From an uncultured Fretibacterium sp. (GTDB lineage: Bacteria > Synergistota > Synergistia > Synergistales > Aminobacteriaceae), in contig CALCEM010000051.1 in assembly GCA_937900285.1 (NCBI GenBank), positions 1-64,000 of the forward strand: a DNA stretch of 64,000 nucleotides. Direction: 5' to 3'. Position 1 is the first letter of the stretch; the number at the start of each line of letters is the position of its first letter. Under the pieces are notes generated by a model. It was not told the DNA's origin. It ran no database searches and saw only the letters and a list, made by a program, of their open reading frames with translations. The translations under genes and the position numbers were made by a program. This document shows, piece after piece, positions 24,920 to 34,179 of the stretch.

Positions 24920-25735
24920 TTATTCCCCGTTAAACAAAGCATCATCAAATATACTCTCATCTACTATCTCCTCTCGCTTTTTATTACTATCTTTATTATT
25001 TCCTGCGTCCTCGATCTCCTTAACCTCTTGCGCCTTTAAATCTTTTAGTATTAATTCCGCTACTTTCGATTCCGCTCCCTTCCGTGTCTTATCTGAAGCT
25101 GAATGTTCAAAGCCATTGATCATTAATCTGACCTCAAATAACGGATTATGTGAAGGCCCCGTAACTCGTATTAATTCGTAAGCCGGTAAAGGCAAATTAC
25201 GTTTTTGAAGCCACATCTGTAAACGCGATTTCGGGTCGGCTTTAGCTTCTTGTTCATCGAGATCGGACAAAAATAATTTTTTTATAACACGTTCCGCCGA
25301 AGTTATTCCACCGTCTAGACATACCGCTCCGATTATACTTTCTACAGCATCGGCACAAATCGATCTCGGTAAATTTTCGCTCCTCATTGAATGTCCATGT
25401 AAAAGCATATACGGCACGTTTAATATTTCTGCTTTCTTGTATAACGATTCTGATTTTACAAGCTCCGCACGCATCCTCGTTAATTCCCCTTCTCCTGAAT
25501 CAGGATACATTTTATATAATGACCTCGCTATCACAAAACCTAAAACAGAATCCCCAAAAAATTCTAAACGCTCATTATTATAAAATAACCCGTGTTCATG
25601 CGAAAATGATGAATGTGTTAAAGCCTCTTCAAGTTTATACCTGTCATTAAATTTATATCCTAGTGTATCCTCTAATTTATTATAATCGCGCTCGTCTATG
25701 CTGGCTTTTTTCTTTACTGGTTCGATTTCTGGCAT
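24920..25735 (-). CDS. rnc: Ribonuclease III
   Basis: RNase III cuts double-stranded RNA, including the rRNA precursor. The catalytic signature NNERLEFFGDSVLGFVIA lies near residue 55, and DAVESIIGAVCLDGG gives the second acidic pair. A C-terminal dsRNA-binding domain follows (about residues 165-235), then a charged tail of about 35 residues that is longer than usual. An in-frame TTG at 25762 lies inside fabF; the ATG at 25735, giving MPEIEP, leaves a GAAAGG Shine-Dalgarno in the end of fabF and is preferred. It is the last gene of the fatty-acid cluster, a common arrangement. Confidence 0.92.
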   Translation of the reverse strand: MPEIEPVKKKASIDERDYNKLEDTLGYKFNDRYKLEEALTHSSFSHEHGLFYNNERLEFFGDSVLGFVIARSLYKMYPDSGEGELTRMRAELVKSESLYKKAEILNVPYMLLHGHSMRSENLPRSICADAVESIIGAVCLDGGITSAERVIKKLFLSDLDEQEAKADPKSRLQMWLQKRNLPLPAYELIRVTGPSHNPLFEVRLMINGFEHSASDKTRKGAESKVAELILKDLKAQEVKEIEDAGNNKDSNKKREEIVDESIFDDALFNGE

Positions 25736-25739
25736 AATT

Positions 25740-26999
25740 TTATTTTTCGCTGTACCTTTCAAATGCTAATACACCGTTATGTCCGCCAAATCCAAAACTA
25801 TTTACTAGTAATTTATTTACATTGCGGTTTACTCCTGCACCTGTCGATATATTTAAATTACATTCGGGATCGGGGGTCGTGTAATTCAAAGTCGGGTGAA
25901 TATAATTCTCTTCGATCGCCTGCATTGAAGCTATTACTTCAAGACCGCCCGCTGCTCCCAAACAATGACCGATCATGCTCTTGGTTGAGGTTACTGTAAT
26001 ATTTTTCGCGACATCTCCAAAAACTTTATTTATCATTCCCGCCTCCATTTTGTCATTTAAACCGGTTGAAGTCCCGTGAGCGTTTATATAATCTATTTCG
26101 CTTTTTTCCCAGCCTGACATTTTTAAAGCTTTTTCCGTCGCGAATATTGCTCCCTTAGCTTCAGGGTCTGGCGCTGTTATATGCCCTGCATCACATGATG
26201 TCCCGTAACCAGTAAACTCCGCGTAAATATGTGCACCCCTGTTTAATGCGTGATTTAATTCTTCAAGCACTACAACTCCAGCGCCTTCACCCATTACAAA
26301 ACCATCGCGGTCTTTATCAAATGGACGGCTCGCAATTTCAGGATTATCATTTCTGGTTGATAATGCTTTCATCGATGCAAATCCCGCTATACTTATAGCT
26401 CTTAATGCTGCTTCAGTTCCTCCGGTAATTATTACGTCTGCATCGTCCCGGATTATTGCGTGATAGGCTTCTCCCATGCTGTGTAATGACGTAGCGCACG
26501 CCGTAACAACGCATAAATTTGGCCCTTTCGCTCCTAAAACTATAGCCACGTAAGCCGTTGACATGTTGCTGATCATCATAGGTATAAAATAAGGACTTAC
26601 ACGCCTCGATCCCTTTTCGAGCATTATACGGAAATTATTAAAACTCGTTTCTATTCCGCCCTGACCTGTTCCTATATATACCCCTAATCTATAGGGATCT
26701 ATTTCACTCAATTTTATTCCGGAATCCTCTACAGCTAATTTTGAAGCAGCTACCGCAAATTGAATCGCTCGATCTGATCTTTTAGCCTCTTTTGCCGGCA
26801 TGTATTCGCTGGGATCAAAATTCTTTATTTCTGCTCCAAACGTCACAGGACAATCTCCAAGATCAAACGTCGTTATTTTTGAAACTCCATTTTTTCCGGC
26901 TCTCAATGCGTCCCAATAATTTTTTTTACCCGTACCTATAGGACTTACAGGACCTAAACCCGTTATTACTACTCGCCTTTTATTATTTATATTGCTCAA
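25740..26999 (-). CDS. fabF: 3-oxoacyl-ACP synthase II (FabF)
   Basis: FabF condenses malonyl-ACP with growing acyl-ACP in fatty-acid elongation. The active-site Cys lies in VVTACATSLHSMGEAY near residue 165; the two His are in NAHGTSTGLND near 305 and SMIGHCLGAAGG near 340. The C-terminal NSFGFGGHNG loop is intact. The 419 residues are typical. A terminator-like hairpin lies upstream, between acpP and fabF. An AAGGAG Shine-Dalgarno precedes the ATG at 26999. Confidence 0.95.
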   Translation of the reverse strand: MSNINNKRRVVITGLGPVSPIGTGKKNYWDALRAGKNGVSKITTFDLGDCPVTFGAEIKNFDPSEYMPAKEAKRSDRAIQFAVAASKLAVEDSGIKLSEIDPYRLGVYIGTGQGGIETSFNNFRIMLEKGSRRVSPYFIPMMISNMSTAYVAIVLGAKGPNLCVVTACATSLHSMGEAYHAIIRDDADVIITGGTEAALRAISIAGFASMKALSTRNDNPEIASRPFDKDRDGFVMGEGAGVVVLEELNHALNRGAHIYAEFTGYGTSCDAGHITAPDPEAKGAIFATEKALKMSGWEKSEIDYINAHGTSTGLNDKMEAGMINKVFGDVAKNITVTSTKSMIGHCLGAAGGLEVIASMQAIEENYIHPTLNYTTPDPECNLNISTGAGVNRNVNKLLVNSFGFGGHNGVLAFERYSEK

Positions 27000-27027
27000 T
27001 TAAAAATACTCCTTACTTTTATACATA

Positions 27028-27077
27028 CAAAAAATACGGAGGGACATTCATCATTAAAAATTCATGCCACCCCCGTA
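27028..27077 (-). terminator. Hairpin terminator between acpP and fabF (minus strand)
   Basis: Read on the minus strand, TACGGGGG-GGCAT (from 27077) pairs with ATGTC-CCTCCGTA (to 27035) with one bulge and G-U pairs. A T-rich tail follows (plus-strand A run 27028-27034). It may let acpP be made in excess over fabF and rnc, as acyl carrier protein is needed in large amounts. Confidence 0.6.
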
Positions 27078-27090
27078 AATATTAAAATTA

Positions 27091-27345
27091 TTATTCGTCT
27101 TCTACGCCGATTTTTTCAAGCGTGTATTTTAATGCTTCTCCCACTGTCGTTAATTTTTCGGCATCCTCGTCGGGAATTTCAATATCAAACTCCTCTTCTA
27201 TGCCCATAATAAGCTCAACTATATCAAGAGAATCAGCTCCTAAATCCTCGTTAAATGTCGCGGTTGGAACTATTTGATCCGGCTCAACTCCGAGTCTGTC
27301 AGTGATAATCTTTGTAAGTTTAGATACTACTTCTTCGCGCTTCAT
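27091..27345 (-). CDS. acpP: Acyl carrier protein
   Basis: ACP carries growing acyl chains on a phosphopantetheine arm. The 84-residue acidic protein has the attachment Ser in [20 protein letters not shown] near residue 37, with the typical helix 2 that follows. It lies between fabG and fabF in the lipid operon. A CACCTCCTTAA complement upstream gives a strong AAGGAGGTG Shine-Dalgarno, matching high expression. A terminator follows. Confidence 0.97.
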   Translation of the reverse strand: MKREEVVSKLTKIITDRLGVEPDQIVPTATFNEDLGADSLDIVELIMGIEEEFDIEIPDEDAEKLTTVGEALKYTLEKIGVEDE

Positions 27346-27424
27346 TATTTTTATTTCACCTCCTTAAAAATTTTAACGCTTAAATAATTAACATATTGTC
27401 ATTTTATCGTCAATAATCAAAACT

Positions 27425-28183
27425 TTAACACATCGTTAAACCACCATCGACGGCTAAAACTTGACCGGTAATATAATTATTTAAATCATTCGCAAAAAAT
27501 AAAACCGCTCTCGCTACATCTTCGGGCGATCCCATTTTACCGGCTGGGATGCTTGAAATAATATCAGATTTTATTTTCTCGTTTAATTTTTGCGTCATGT
27601 CCGTATCAATAAATCCCGGCGCAATCGCATTAACAGTAATATTTCTTGAAGCATATTCACGGGCTGCAGCTTTCGTAAAACCTATTATGCCGGCCTTTGA
27701 AGCTGAATAATTTGCCTGTCCGGGATTTCCGATTAAACCCGAAACAGACGAAATATTTATAATTCTGCCAAATTTATTTTTAGCCATGTCGCGTATAGCT
27801 TCTTTTGTGCAGTAAAACACAGAATTTAAATTTAAATTTATTACGTTGTTCCAGTCCTCAAGCTTCATGCGCATTAATAAATTATCTCGTGTGATTCCGG
27901 CATTATTAACCAGAATGCTGACGCTCTCACCAAAATATTTTTTTATTTCAGCGAACATATTTACAACTTCGTCAGGATTTCCGACATTAGCTTTAAAAAT
28001 TTCGCACTTGATATTTTTGCTTGAATTTGAATTTAAATTTAAATTTAATATTTCAGCTTTCAAATTTTCCGCGCTCTCAAGGCTATTATTAAAATTTATT
28101 GCTACATCATAATTATTTTTTGCAAGCTCCAGCGCGACAGCTCTACCGATTCCGCGAGATGCTCCAGTGATTAGCGCAAGCAT
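27425..28183 (-). CDS. fabG: 3-oxoacyl-ACP reductase (FabG)
   Basis: FabG is an NADPH-dependent short-chain dehydrogenase that reduces 3-oxoacyl-ACP. The cofactor loop TGASRGIGRA starts at residue 7. The catalytic triad is Ser in ISSVSGLIGNPGQANYSASK (near residue 140) with Tyr and Lys of YSASK. VNNAG is kept, as is the C-terminal NDLNNYITGQVLAVDGG. The 252 residues are typical. Its start overlaps the end of fabD by 13 bases, showing translational coupling. Confidence 0.95.
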   Translation of the reverse strand: MLALITGASRGIGRAVALELAKNNYDVAINFNNSLESAENLKAEILNLNLNSNSSKNIKCEIFKANVGNPDEVVNMFAEIKKYFGESVSILVNNAGITRDNLLMRMKLEDWNNVINLNLNSVFYCTKEAIRDMAKNKFGRIINISSVSGLIGNPGQANYSASKAGIIGFTKAAAREYASRNITVNAIAPGFIDTDMTQKLNEKIKSDIISSIPAGKMGSPEDVARAVLFFANDLNNYITGQVLAVDGGLTMC

Positions 28184-29124
28184 TCGGCTAATTCCTCCAA
28201 TTTTTGGGGCGTTCCTGTAGATTTAATATTAATTCCTTTTATTGTGCGCTTGATCAGACCTGATAAAACTTCTCCGCTTCCGATCTCAAAAAACGCATTA
28301 ATTTTCAATTTATCGGCCATGTATTCAACTGAATTTTGCCATAAAACCGGGCTAAAAGTCTGCTCAAATAAATTTGCCTGGATCTCTTTAGGCTCTTCAA
28401 CCGGACGGGCATCAACATTTGAAATAATTTGCCATTCAGGGTAATCCCAATCGATTTTTTTAAATTCCTCGTTTAATTTATTTGCCGCAGAAATCATTAA
28501 CCTGCTATGAAATGGAGCACTAACATTTAATTTTATTGCACGTTTTGCGCCGCGTCCTTTAGCTTCGTTTACGGCCATGTCGACAAAATCATTTAAACCT
28601 GATATAACGACTTGACCGGGAGCGTTAAAATTGGCTGGCTGACATTCGTGATTTTTTGCAACTGATTCGCAGACTGAAATTACTTCCTCTGAACTTAATC
28701 CCAAAATTGCGGCCATCGATCCGACTCCCGGCTCAACAGCTTCCTGCATAAATTTTCCGCGTTTGTTTACGAGTTTTACACCATCAGAAAATTTTAAAAC
28801 TTTCGATGCAACAAGAGCCGTGTACTCGCCCAAACTATGACCGGCAACGCAAACAGGATTTAATTTAATTTTCATTTCATCCGTAAGAACTTTTAAAACA
28901 GCTATGCTCGCCGTTAAAATTGCAGGCTGTGCATTTTCGGTCAACGTTAATTCTTCTTCAGGGCCTTCAAACATTAATCTGGTCAAATTAAAATTTAATG
29001 CGTCATCAGCTTCCTCAAAAATATTTTTTGCACATCCAAAATTATTATAAAACTCTTTGCACATTCCTACAGTTTGAGAGCCTTGACCGGGAAACACTAA
29101 AGCATAATTTAAATTTTCGTTCAT
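28171..29124 (-). CDS. fabD: Malonyl-CoA:ACP transacylase (FabD)
   Basis: FabD loads malonyl groups onto ACP, the first elongation-committed step. PGQGSQ lies near residue 11 and the nucleophile Ser is in VAGHSLGEYTAL near residue 95. The oxyanion Gln and catalytic His are in APFHSRLM near residue 205. The 317 residues are typical. It follows fabK by 8 bases and overlaps fabG by 13 bases. Confidence 0.95.
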   Translation of the reverse strand: MNENLNYALVFPGQGSQTVGMCKEFYNNFGCAKNIFEEADDALNFNLTRLMFEGPEEELTLTENAQPAILTASIAVLKVLTDEMKIKLNPVCVAGHSLGEYTALVASKVLKFSDGVKLVNKRGKFMQEAVEPGVGSMAAILGLSSEEVISVCESVAKNHECQPANFNAPGQVVISGLNDFVDMAVNEAKGRGAKRAIKLNVSAPFHSRLMISAANKLNEEFKKIDWDYPEWQIISNVDARPVEEPKEIQANLFEQTFSPVLWQNSVEYMADKLKINAFFEIGSGEVLSGLIKRTIKGINIKSTGTPQKLEELAECLR

Positions 29125-29132
29125 GTATTCAC

Positions 29133-30086
29133 CTAATTTGCATTTAAAATTTTTTCAGCTTGAGCAAATATATTTTTTATTATCTCTTCTGCCGGTAAAA
29201 TATTATTTACCATTGCGGCACTCTGCCCGGACATAAGCGACCCCCATTCGGTATCACCATCAACAACAGCGGCGCGTAATTTTCCAGTCCCAAGAGCTTC
29301 AATCTGTTCAGCTGGAGCGTTTATATTTTCGAGACGTTCAAATTCAGCAGTTAATTTATTTCTCAAACATCTAACGGGATGCCCCAATTTATAACCAGTT
29401 ACAGCCGTTGACCTGTCGCGAGCTTCTAAAACAGCTTTTTTATAATTTTCGTGTACAGTGCATTCTTCGCAGCAAATAAAACGCGTCCCAAGTTGAACAC
29501 CTTCAGCACCCAAAACAAAAGCCGCTGCTATTCCACGACCGTCAGCAATTCCTCCAGCTGTTATAACCGGAATTTTTACGGCATCAACAATTTGAGGCGT
29601 TAAAACCATTGTCGTTAATTCTCCGATATGTCCGCCTGCTTCCATTCCTTCGGCGATTACGGCATCAGCGCCTTGTTTTTCGACTCTGCGAGCCTGAGCG
29701 ACCGAAGCTATTACGGGTATAACTTTAGTCCCAATTGGTTTTAATTTTTCCAAAACTTTACCGGGACTTCCTGCTCCAGTCGTAACAATCGGGATTTTTT
29801 GTTCATATGCAACTTGTAAAGCGTCATCAGCAGTAGGAGACATGAGCATAATATTTAAACCGAAATTTTTACCGGGCTTCAATAATTTTTTAGCTTTTAT
29901 TATTTCCTGTTCTAAAATATTTTTTGGAGTAGCAGCAGCCGCGATTATTCCGAGTCCTCCTGCGTTACTTACAGCGCTTGCGAGTTCAGCATTTGCGACC
30001 CAAGCCATACCGCCCTGTGTCAAAGGATATTCTGTCCCTAAAATTTTGCACACTCGATTATCTTTAAAATTAATAATTTTGATCAC
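29133..30086 (-). CDS. fabK: Enoyl-ACP reductase II (FabK)
   Basis: FabK is the FMN-dependent enoyl-ACP reductase that replaces FabI in many Firmicutes and relatives. The protein is a 2-nitropropane-dioxygenase-like TIM barrel: YPLTQGGMAWVANA near residue 20, NIMLMSP, VTTGAGSPG, EGMEAGGHIGE (conserved His), GGIADGRGIAAA and LGTRF. The listed start is a GTG whose Shine-Dalgarno-like AAGGGG lies directly against it, so the true start may be a few codons downstream (an ATT at 30077 or GTG at 30053). It sits between plsX and fabD. Confidence 0.9.
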   Translation of the reverse strand: MIKIINFKDNRVCKILGTEYPLTQGGMAWVANAELASAVSNAGGLGIIAAAATPKNILEQEIIKAKKLLKPGKNFGLNIMLMSPTADDALQVAYEQKIPIVTTGAGSPGKVLEKLKPIGTKVIPVIASVAQARRVEKQGADAVIAEGMEAGGHIGELTTMVLTPQIVDAVKIPVITAGGIADGRGIAAAFVLGAEGVQLGTRFICCEECTVHENYKKAVLEARDRSTAVTGYKLGHPVRCLRNKLTAEFERLENINAPAEQIEALGTGKLRAAVVDGDTEWGSLMSGQSAAMVNNILPAEEIIKNIFAQAEKILNAN

Positions 30087-30115
30087 CCCTTAAAAAAATT
30101 TTTTATATTTATAAT

Positions 30116-31105
30116 TTATATTTCGTTGCTTATTAGATCCGGTCCATTTTCCTCAATAAATTTTCTTGCTGCAGAAATAGCGCTCTTAACTGCCGGAGCT
30201 TTTGAACGTCCATGAGCTTTTATTACAGCACCTTTAACGCCCAATAAAGGAGTGCCGCCGTATTTTTCGTAATTGAAACGTGCCCATAATCTTTTTACGA
30301 CTGGTGCGAGCAATAACATTCCTGCTTTTGTCATAAAACTTTTTTTAACTTCGTCATATAACAAATTTTTTAAACACTGCATAATGCCTTCACCTAATTT
30401 CAGCGTAATATTCCCGTTAAAGCCGTCACAAATAATAATATCGCTTTTACCCCATACTACGTCATTGCCTTCGATGTAGCCTTTAAAATTTAAATTGCTT
30501 TTCGCCTCAATTAATTCGCGTGCTGACATTGTAGCTTCATCGCCTTTTATTTCTTCAGTTCCGTTTGATAATAATTTTATTTCGGGATTTTCGATCTTTA
30601 AAATTTTTCTGGCGTAAATATTTCCCATAGACGCGAACTGTAATAAATTTTCTGGTTTACATCTGACTGTAGCTCCGACATCGAGCATAAAACTCGGCTT
30701 CAGAACTGACGGAATTACAACACCTAAAGCGGGCCGATCAATTTCCGGCAGTCTCCCAACGATTAAAACACCGCCTGCAACGATAGCGCCAGTATTTCCA
30801 GCTGATACACACCCTTGAGCTTCACCGCTTCTGACCATTTCCATAGCAACGCGTAAACTTGAATTTTTTTTCTTGCGTATAGCATTAGCTGGGTGTTCGT
30901 CCATTGAAATTATTTCAGTCGTGTTAATAATGTTTATTCTGGAATTATTTTTTTTTGCCAGACATGATTTAATTTTATTTTCATCACCTGTTAAAGCGAT
31001 TTCTATATCCTCGAATTCTTCACAGGCTAAAATTGCCCCTTTACAAATTTCACCCGGAGCATTATCTCCGCCCATCGCGTCAACAGCTATTGTAATTTTT
31101 CTCAT
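30116..31105 (-). CDS. plsX: Phosphate acyltransferase PlsX
   Basis: PlsX makes acyl-phosphate from acyl-ACP for phospholipid synthesis. ITIAVDAMGGDNAPG at the N-terminus is the family hallmark, with SAGNTGAIVAGG near residue 100, and GFNGNITLKLGEG. The 329 residues are typical. Its first bases overlap the end of fapR by 4 bases. The fapR-plsX-fabD-fabG order is the classic Gram-positive lipid operon; fabK is inserted here. Confidence 0.95.
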   Translation of the reverse strand: MRKITIAVDAMGGDNAPGEICKGAILACEEFEDIEIALTGDENKIKSCLAKKNNSRINIINTTEIISMDEHPANAIRKKKNSSLRVAMEMVRSGEAQGCVSAGNTGAIVAGGVLIVGRLPEIDRPALGVVIPSVLKPSFMLDVGATVRCKPENLLQFASMGNIYARKILKIENPEIKLLSNGTEEIKGDEATMSARELIEAKSNLNFKGYIEGNDVVWGKSDIIICDGFNGNITLKLGEGIMQCLKNLLYDEVKKSFMTKAGMLLLAPVVKRLWARFNYEKYGGTPLLGVKGAVIKAHGRSKAPAVKSAISAARKFIEENGPDLISNEI

Positions 31106-31656
31106 TCGAGCACCTCAATAATAAAACGTCCTACAAATATTTCTCTGTCTCCCGCTATGGTTCTGACGCTTACAATTTTTTTACTGTCATGACTTGTTCC
31201 GACTTTTGCGCGAGCTAACAAGACTTCCCCGACATGTGCATGGTCTTTATATTCGCCTCTCATTGAAGCTATTATTGCGACTGCAGATTTAACTGCGGCG
31301 ACAGCTATTGAACTGGCCTGCGAATAAATATAATGATCCCAAACGATATCAGTTAATTTAAAAGCCATCTCCCTAACAGTTTTAAGCGCAGACAATGCCC
31401 ACTTATCCGGCTCAAGCTCCAACAATTCACCGGTTAATTCGTCATGTCCGAGTGAAATTAATTTTTTCTTAGCTTCTTCGGCCATGTCCTTTAATCTCTC
31501 TCGAAATTCAGGAACTCCCATTAAAGACCGATCAAGCCTGACAGTACTGACACTAACTTTTAATTTTTCTGCTAATTCTTTATCAGTTATGGCAGGATTA
31601 ATTTTTAATAATTTATTTAATTTTAATTGGCGTTTTTCCCGTGATTTTTTTAGCAC
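31102..31656 (-). CDS. fapR: Malonyl-CoA-responsive lipid regulator FapR
   Basis: FapR represses fatty-acid and phospholipid genes and releases DNA on binding malonyl-CoA. Residues 1-60 are a winged-helix (KLNKLLKINPAITDKELAEKL, read in parts; VSVSTVRLDRSLMGVPE). The rest is a hot-dog thioesterase-like domain (about residues 95-184; HVGEVLLARAKVG). The 184 residues fit the family. The start is GTG 31656 with a TGAGGT Shine-Dalgarno 12 bases upstream. A consensus-like promoter and a FapR-box-like sequence lie upstream, so it probably controls its own operon. Confidence 0.88.
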   Translation of the reverse strand: MLKKSREKRQLKLNKLLKINPAITDKELAEKLKVSVSTVRLDRSLMGVPEFRERLKDMAEEAKKKLISLGHDELTGELLELEPDKWALSALKTVREMAFKLTDIVWDHYIYSQASSIAVAAVKSAVAIIASMRGEYKDHAHVGEVLLARAKVGTSHDSKKIVSVRTIAGDREIFVGRFIIEVLE

Positions 31657-31662
31657 CTGCTC

Positions 31663-31679
31663 TTAATACCTCATGATAA
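31663..31679 (-). promoter_or_regulatory. Candidate FapR operator in the fapR leader
   Basis: TTAATACCTCATGATAA (plus-strand reading) matches the 17-bp Bacillus FapR box as I recall it (TTAGTACCTGATACTAA) at 13 positions, keeping the TTA...TAA ends and the TACCT core. It lies about 12-28 bases after the predicted transcription start. The match was made from memory, without a motif search. Confidence 0.4.
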
Positions 31680-31697
31680 AAATAAAATTTTCGGAGC

Positions 31698-31726
31698 ATT
31701 ATATTTTTTTTAATATCGTGCGTCAA
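31698..31726 (-). promoter_or_regulatory. Promoter of the fapR-plsX-fab operon
   Basis: On the minus strand TTGACG (31726-31721) and a perfect TATAAT (31703-31698) are separated by 17 bases. It points at fapR, 42 bases ahead of its start, and is the best promoter in the minus-strand half. Confidence 0.65.
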
Positions 31727-31762
31727 GATTTAAATAATTTTTATGAATTTAAGCGAGGATTT

Positions 31763-32866
31763 TTAAATTTTTCTGTTCAACGAGTTAAACGCTCTCGAAA
31801 TTATTCCGCCTCCGATAACATAATCGCCATTATAAATTACTGCGGATTGTCCTCGCGCTGGGGTCATTACCGGTTCTGGAAATTCAATTAATAATTTATC
31901 GCTCTCAGTCCGGAATATCATGGCCGGTAATTCTTTTTGGTTATAACGGATTTTCACGCAGGCATTAATTTTATTTTTTATATCGTCCACCGCAATTAAA
32001 TTTATTTTATTTACTTCGATATATTTGCTATATAAATCCGGATCATTTTCATGAGCCAAAATTATTTTATTTGAAGCAGGATCAATTTCAGAAATATATA
32101 ACCTCGAACTCGAACTAATTCCCAAGCCTCTACGCTGACCGATCGTATAATTTATTATTCCCTTGTGAACGCCTAAAATTTTCCCGGATGTGTTTACAAA
32201 TTCGCCGGGTAAATAATTTTTGCCGGTGTAACCTTTTATGAAGCCTGAGTAATTTCCGTCAGGGACAAAACAAATATCTTGTGAATCGTGTTTTTTTGCA
32301 ACAGGTAAATTTAAATTGCCCGCTAAAATTCTAACTTCAGATTTTTTTCTGTCACCAAGAGGGAAATCAACGTGAGATAATTGCTCTTGAGTTAAGCAAT
32401 ATAATACATATGACTGATCACGCGAAATGTCTTCACCCTTCTTTAAAAAATATCTGTTATTATTAAATTCAATTTTGGCATAATGCCCTGTAGCGATTTT
32501 ATTAAAACCATTTTTCAGCGCGTAATTTAAAAATAAATCGAACTTTATATATTTATTGCAAGCTATGCACGGGTTTGGAGTTGCACCAGCTTCATAAACC
32601 TGAACAAAATTTTTTATTACATGTTCCTCAAATTCCGACATAAAATTTAAAACTTCGTGATCAATATTTAATATTTCGCAAATTTTTTTAGCGTCCTGAA
32701 TATTTTCAAACGTGCAACAAGGATAACGACCGGGAATATTTAACGCCTCATTTAAAAATAATAACATCGTTGCACCTGAACAATTTTTATATTTTTCACG
32801 CATCAAATAAGCGGAGACTCCGGAATCAACGCCTCCGCTCATAGCTGTTAAAATTCTGGTATGCAT
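31763..32866 (-). CDS. mnmA: tRNA-specific 2-thiouridylase MnmA
   Basis: MnmA places sulfur on U34 of tRNA Lys, Glu and Gln. The PP-loop AMSGGVDSGVSAYL lies near residue 8. The two catalytic cysteines are in TPNPCIACNKYIKF (about residue 100) and DSQDICFVPDG (about residue 200). INYTIGQRRGLG follows. The 367 residues are typical. No clear Shine-Dalgarno precedes ATG 32866. Sulfur would come from IscS through a relay. It follows the aminotransferase by 19 bases. Confidence 0.95.
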   Translation of the reverse strand: MHTRILTAMSGGVDSGVSAYLMREKYKNCSGATMLLFLNEALNIPGRYPCCTFENIQDAKKICEILNIDHEVLNFMSEFEEHVIKNFVQVYEAGATPNPCIACNKYIKFDLFLNYALKNGFNKIATGHYAKIEFNNNRYFLKKGEDISRDQSYVLYCLTQEQLSHVDFPLGDRKKSEVRILAGNLNLPVAKKHDSQDICFVPDGNYSGFIKGYTGKNYLPGEFVNTSGKILGVHKGIINYTIGQRRGLGISSSSRLYISEIDPASNKIILAHENDPDLYSKYIEVNKINLIAVDDIKNKINACVKIRYNQKELPAMIFRTESDKLLIEFPEPVMTPARGQSAVIYNGDYVIGGGIISRAFNSLNRKI

Positions 32867-32885
32867 AAAATTTTTTATTTTTATC

Positions 32886-34064
32886 TTATTTTAATAACGC
32901 TTTCAATTTCCCAAGACGGTTAATTGCTTCGTCTATGACTTCATCTGAACGCGCAAAATGAAACCTGATTAAATTATTTATATCCTCCCTGAAAAAGCTT
33001 GAACCCGGTACAGCAGCAACCCCTACATTTTCGCAAGCCCATTCACAGAACTCCAAATCAGTTTTATTTTTAAATTGATCAAGTTCCAAAAATTCATCGA
33101 TGTTCACCATTACGAAATATGTACCAGCCGGGATATTATGTTTTAAGCCGATCTCGTCAAGACCCTTTAAAAATCTGTCGCGCTTGCTCGCATATTTTGC
33201 CTGTAACTCATCATAATAACTTTTTGGAAATTTAAACGCTGTTACCGCCGCTTCCTGTAACGGTGATGCAGCACCAACTGTCAAAAAGTCGTGAACCTTC
33301 CTCGCTCCTTCCACAACTCTTTCAGGTCCAATTAAATAACCTAAACGCCAGCCGGTAATCGAATAAGTTTTAGACATTGAATTACACGTAATAACATTAT
33401 CGAAAAGTCCAGGCAATGCTGAAGCGTAAACATGTTTATTATTATCAAAAATTATGTGCTCGTAAACTTCATCTGTGATAATGAACGCATCATATTTCTT
33501 TGCAAGCGCTCCGATCTCCGTTAATTCTTTTTCCGTGAAAACTTTTCCGCAGGGATTCGAAGGATTACAAATTACAATGGCCTTCGCTCCTGATTTAAAT
33601 CCGTCCTCGATAATATTAATATTAAAATTATATTCCGGCGGAACTAAAGGGACGTATATGGGTTCTGCTCCTGATAAAATAGCATCTGCTCCGTAATTCT
33701 CATAAAACGGCGAAAATACTAAAACTTTATCACCGGGATTACAAATCGTCATCATTGCGCACATCATTGATTCTGTTGAACCGCATGTGATCACAATCTC
33801 TTTTTCAGGGTCAAGAGTTCGCCCTATAGCTTTGCCCTGCTTTTCGCAAATTGCATCACGTAAATTTTTCGCTCCGAATGTTATAGCATATTGGTGAGGA
33901 CCTTTGAGAGCAGCTTCCTCAAGAGCGTTCATCATTTCAACGGGCGGATCCCAATCTGGGAAACCTTGAGATAAATTTATTGCGTTATATTTATTACAAA
34001 TTCTCGTCATTCTGCGTATTACTGAATCTGTAAAAGTTCCAACACGATCGCTTAATTTAGGCAT
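32886..34064 (-). CDS. PLP-dependent class I aminotransferase (aspartate aminotransferase-like)
   Basis: The 392-residue enzyme belongs to fold type I aminotransferases. LSQGFPDWDPP near residue 33, ICNPSNPCGKVF near 170, DEVYEHIIFD, and the PLP-binding Lys in SMSKTYSITGWRLGYLIGP near 235 are present. The C-terminal Arg (RFHFARSD) binds substrate carboxylate. The GFPDWDPP pattern resembles the kynurenine/glutamine transaminase and methionine-type group as much as AspB, so substrate is not certain. A GAAAGGAC Shine-Dalgarno and a promoter lie upstream. Confidence 0.88.
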   Translation of the reverse strand: MPKLSDRVGTFTDSVIRRMTRICNKYNAINLSQGFPDWDPPVEMMNALEEAALKGPHQYAITFGAKNLRDAICEKQGKAIGRTLDPEKEIVITCGSTESMMCAMMTICNPGDKVLVFSPFYENYGADAILSGAEPIYVPLVPPEYNFNINIIEDGFKSGAKAIVICNPSNPCGKVFTEKELTEIGALAKKYDAFIITDEVYEHIIFDNNKHVYASALPGLFDNVITCNSMSKTYSITGWRLGYLIGPERVVEGARKVHDFLTVGAASPLQEAAVTAFKFPKSYYDELQAKYASKRDRFLKGLDEIGLKHNIPAGTYFVMVNIDEFLELDQFKNKTDLEFCEWACENVGVAAVPGSSFFREDINNLIRFHFARSDEVIDEAINRLGKLKALLK

Positions 34065-34127
34065 CTTAAATTTTTTCGAGTCCTTTCAATTCAATTCTAT
34101 AAATTATTAAATTTCACTTAAACCATA

Positions 34128-34156
34128 ATTTTAATTTTATATTTAACTTTTGGCAA
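34128..34156 (-). promoter_or_regulatory. Candidate promoter of the aminotransferase-mnmA pair
   Basis: On the minus strand TTGCCA (34156-34151) and TAAAAT (34133-34128) are 17 bases apart. The aminotransferase ATG lies 63 bases further on. Confidence 0.45.
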
Positions 34157-34179
34157 TATTTTTTAAATTTATTTACATT

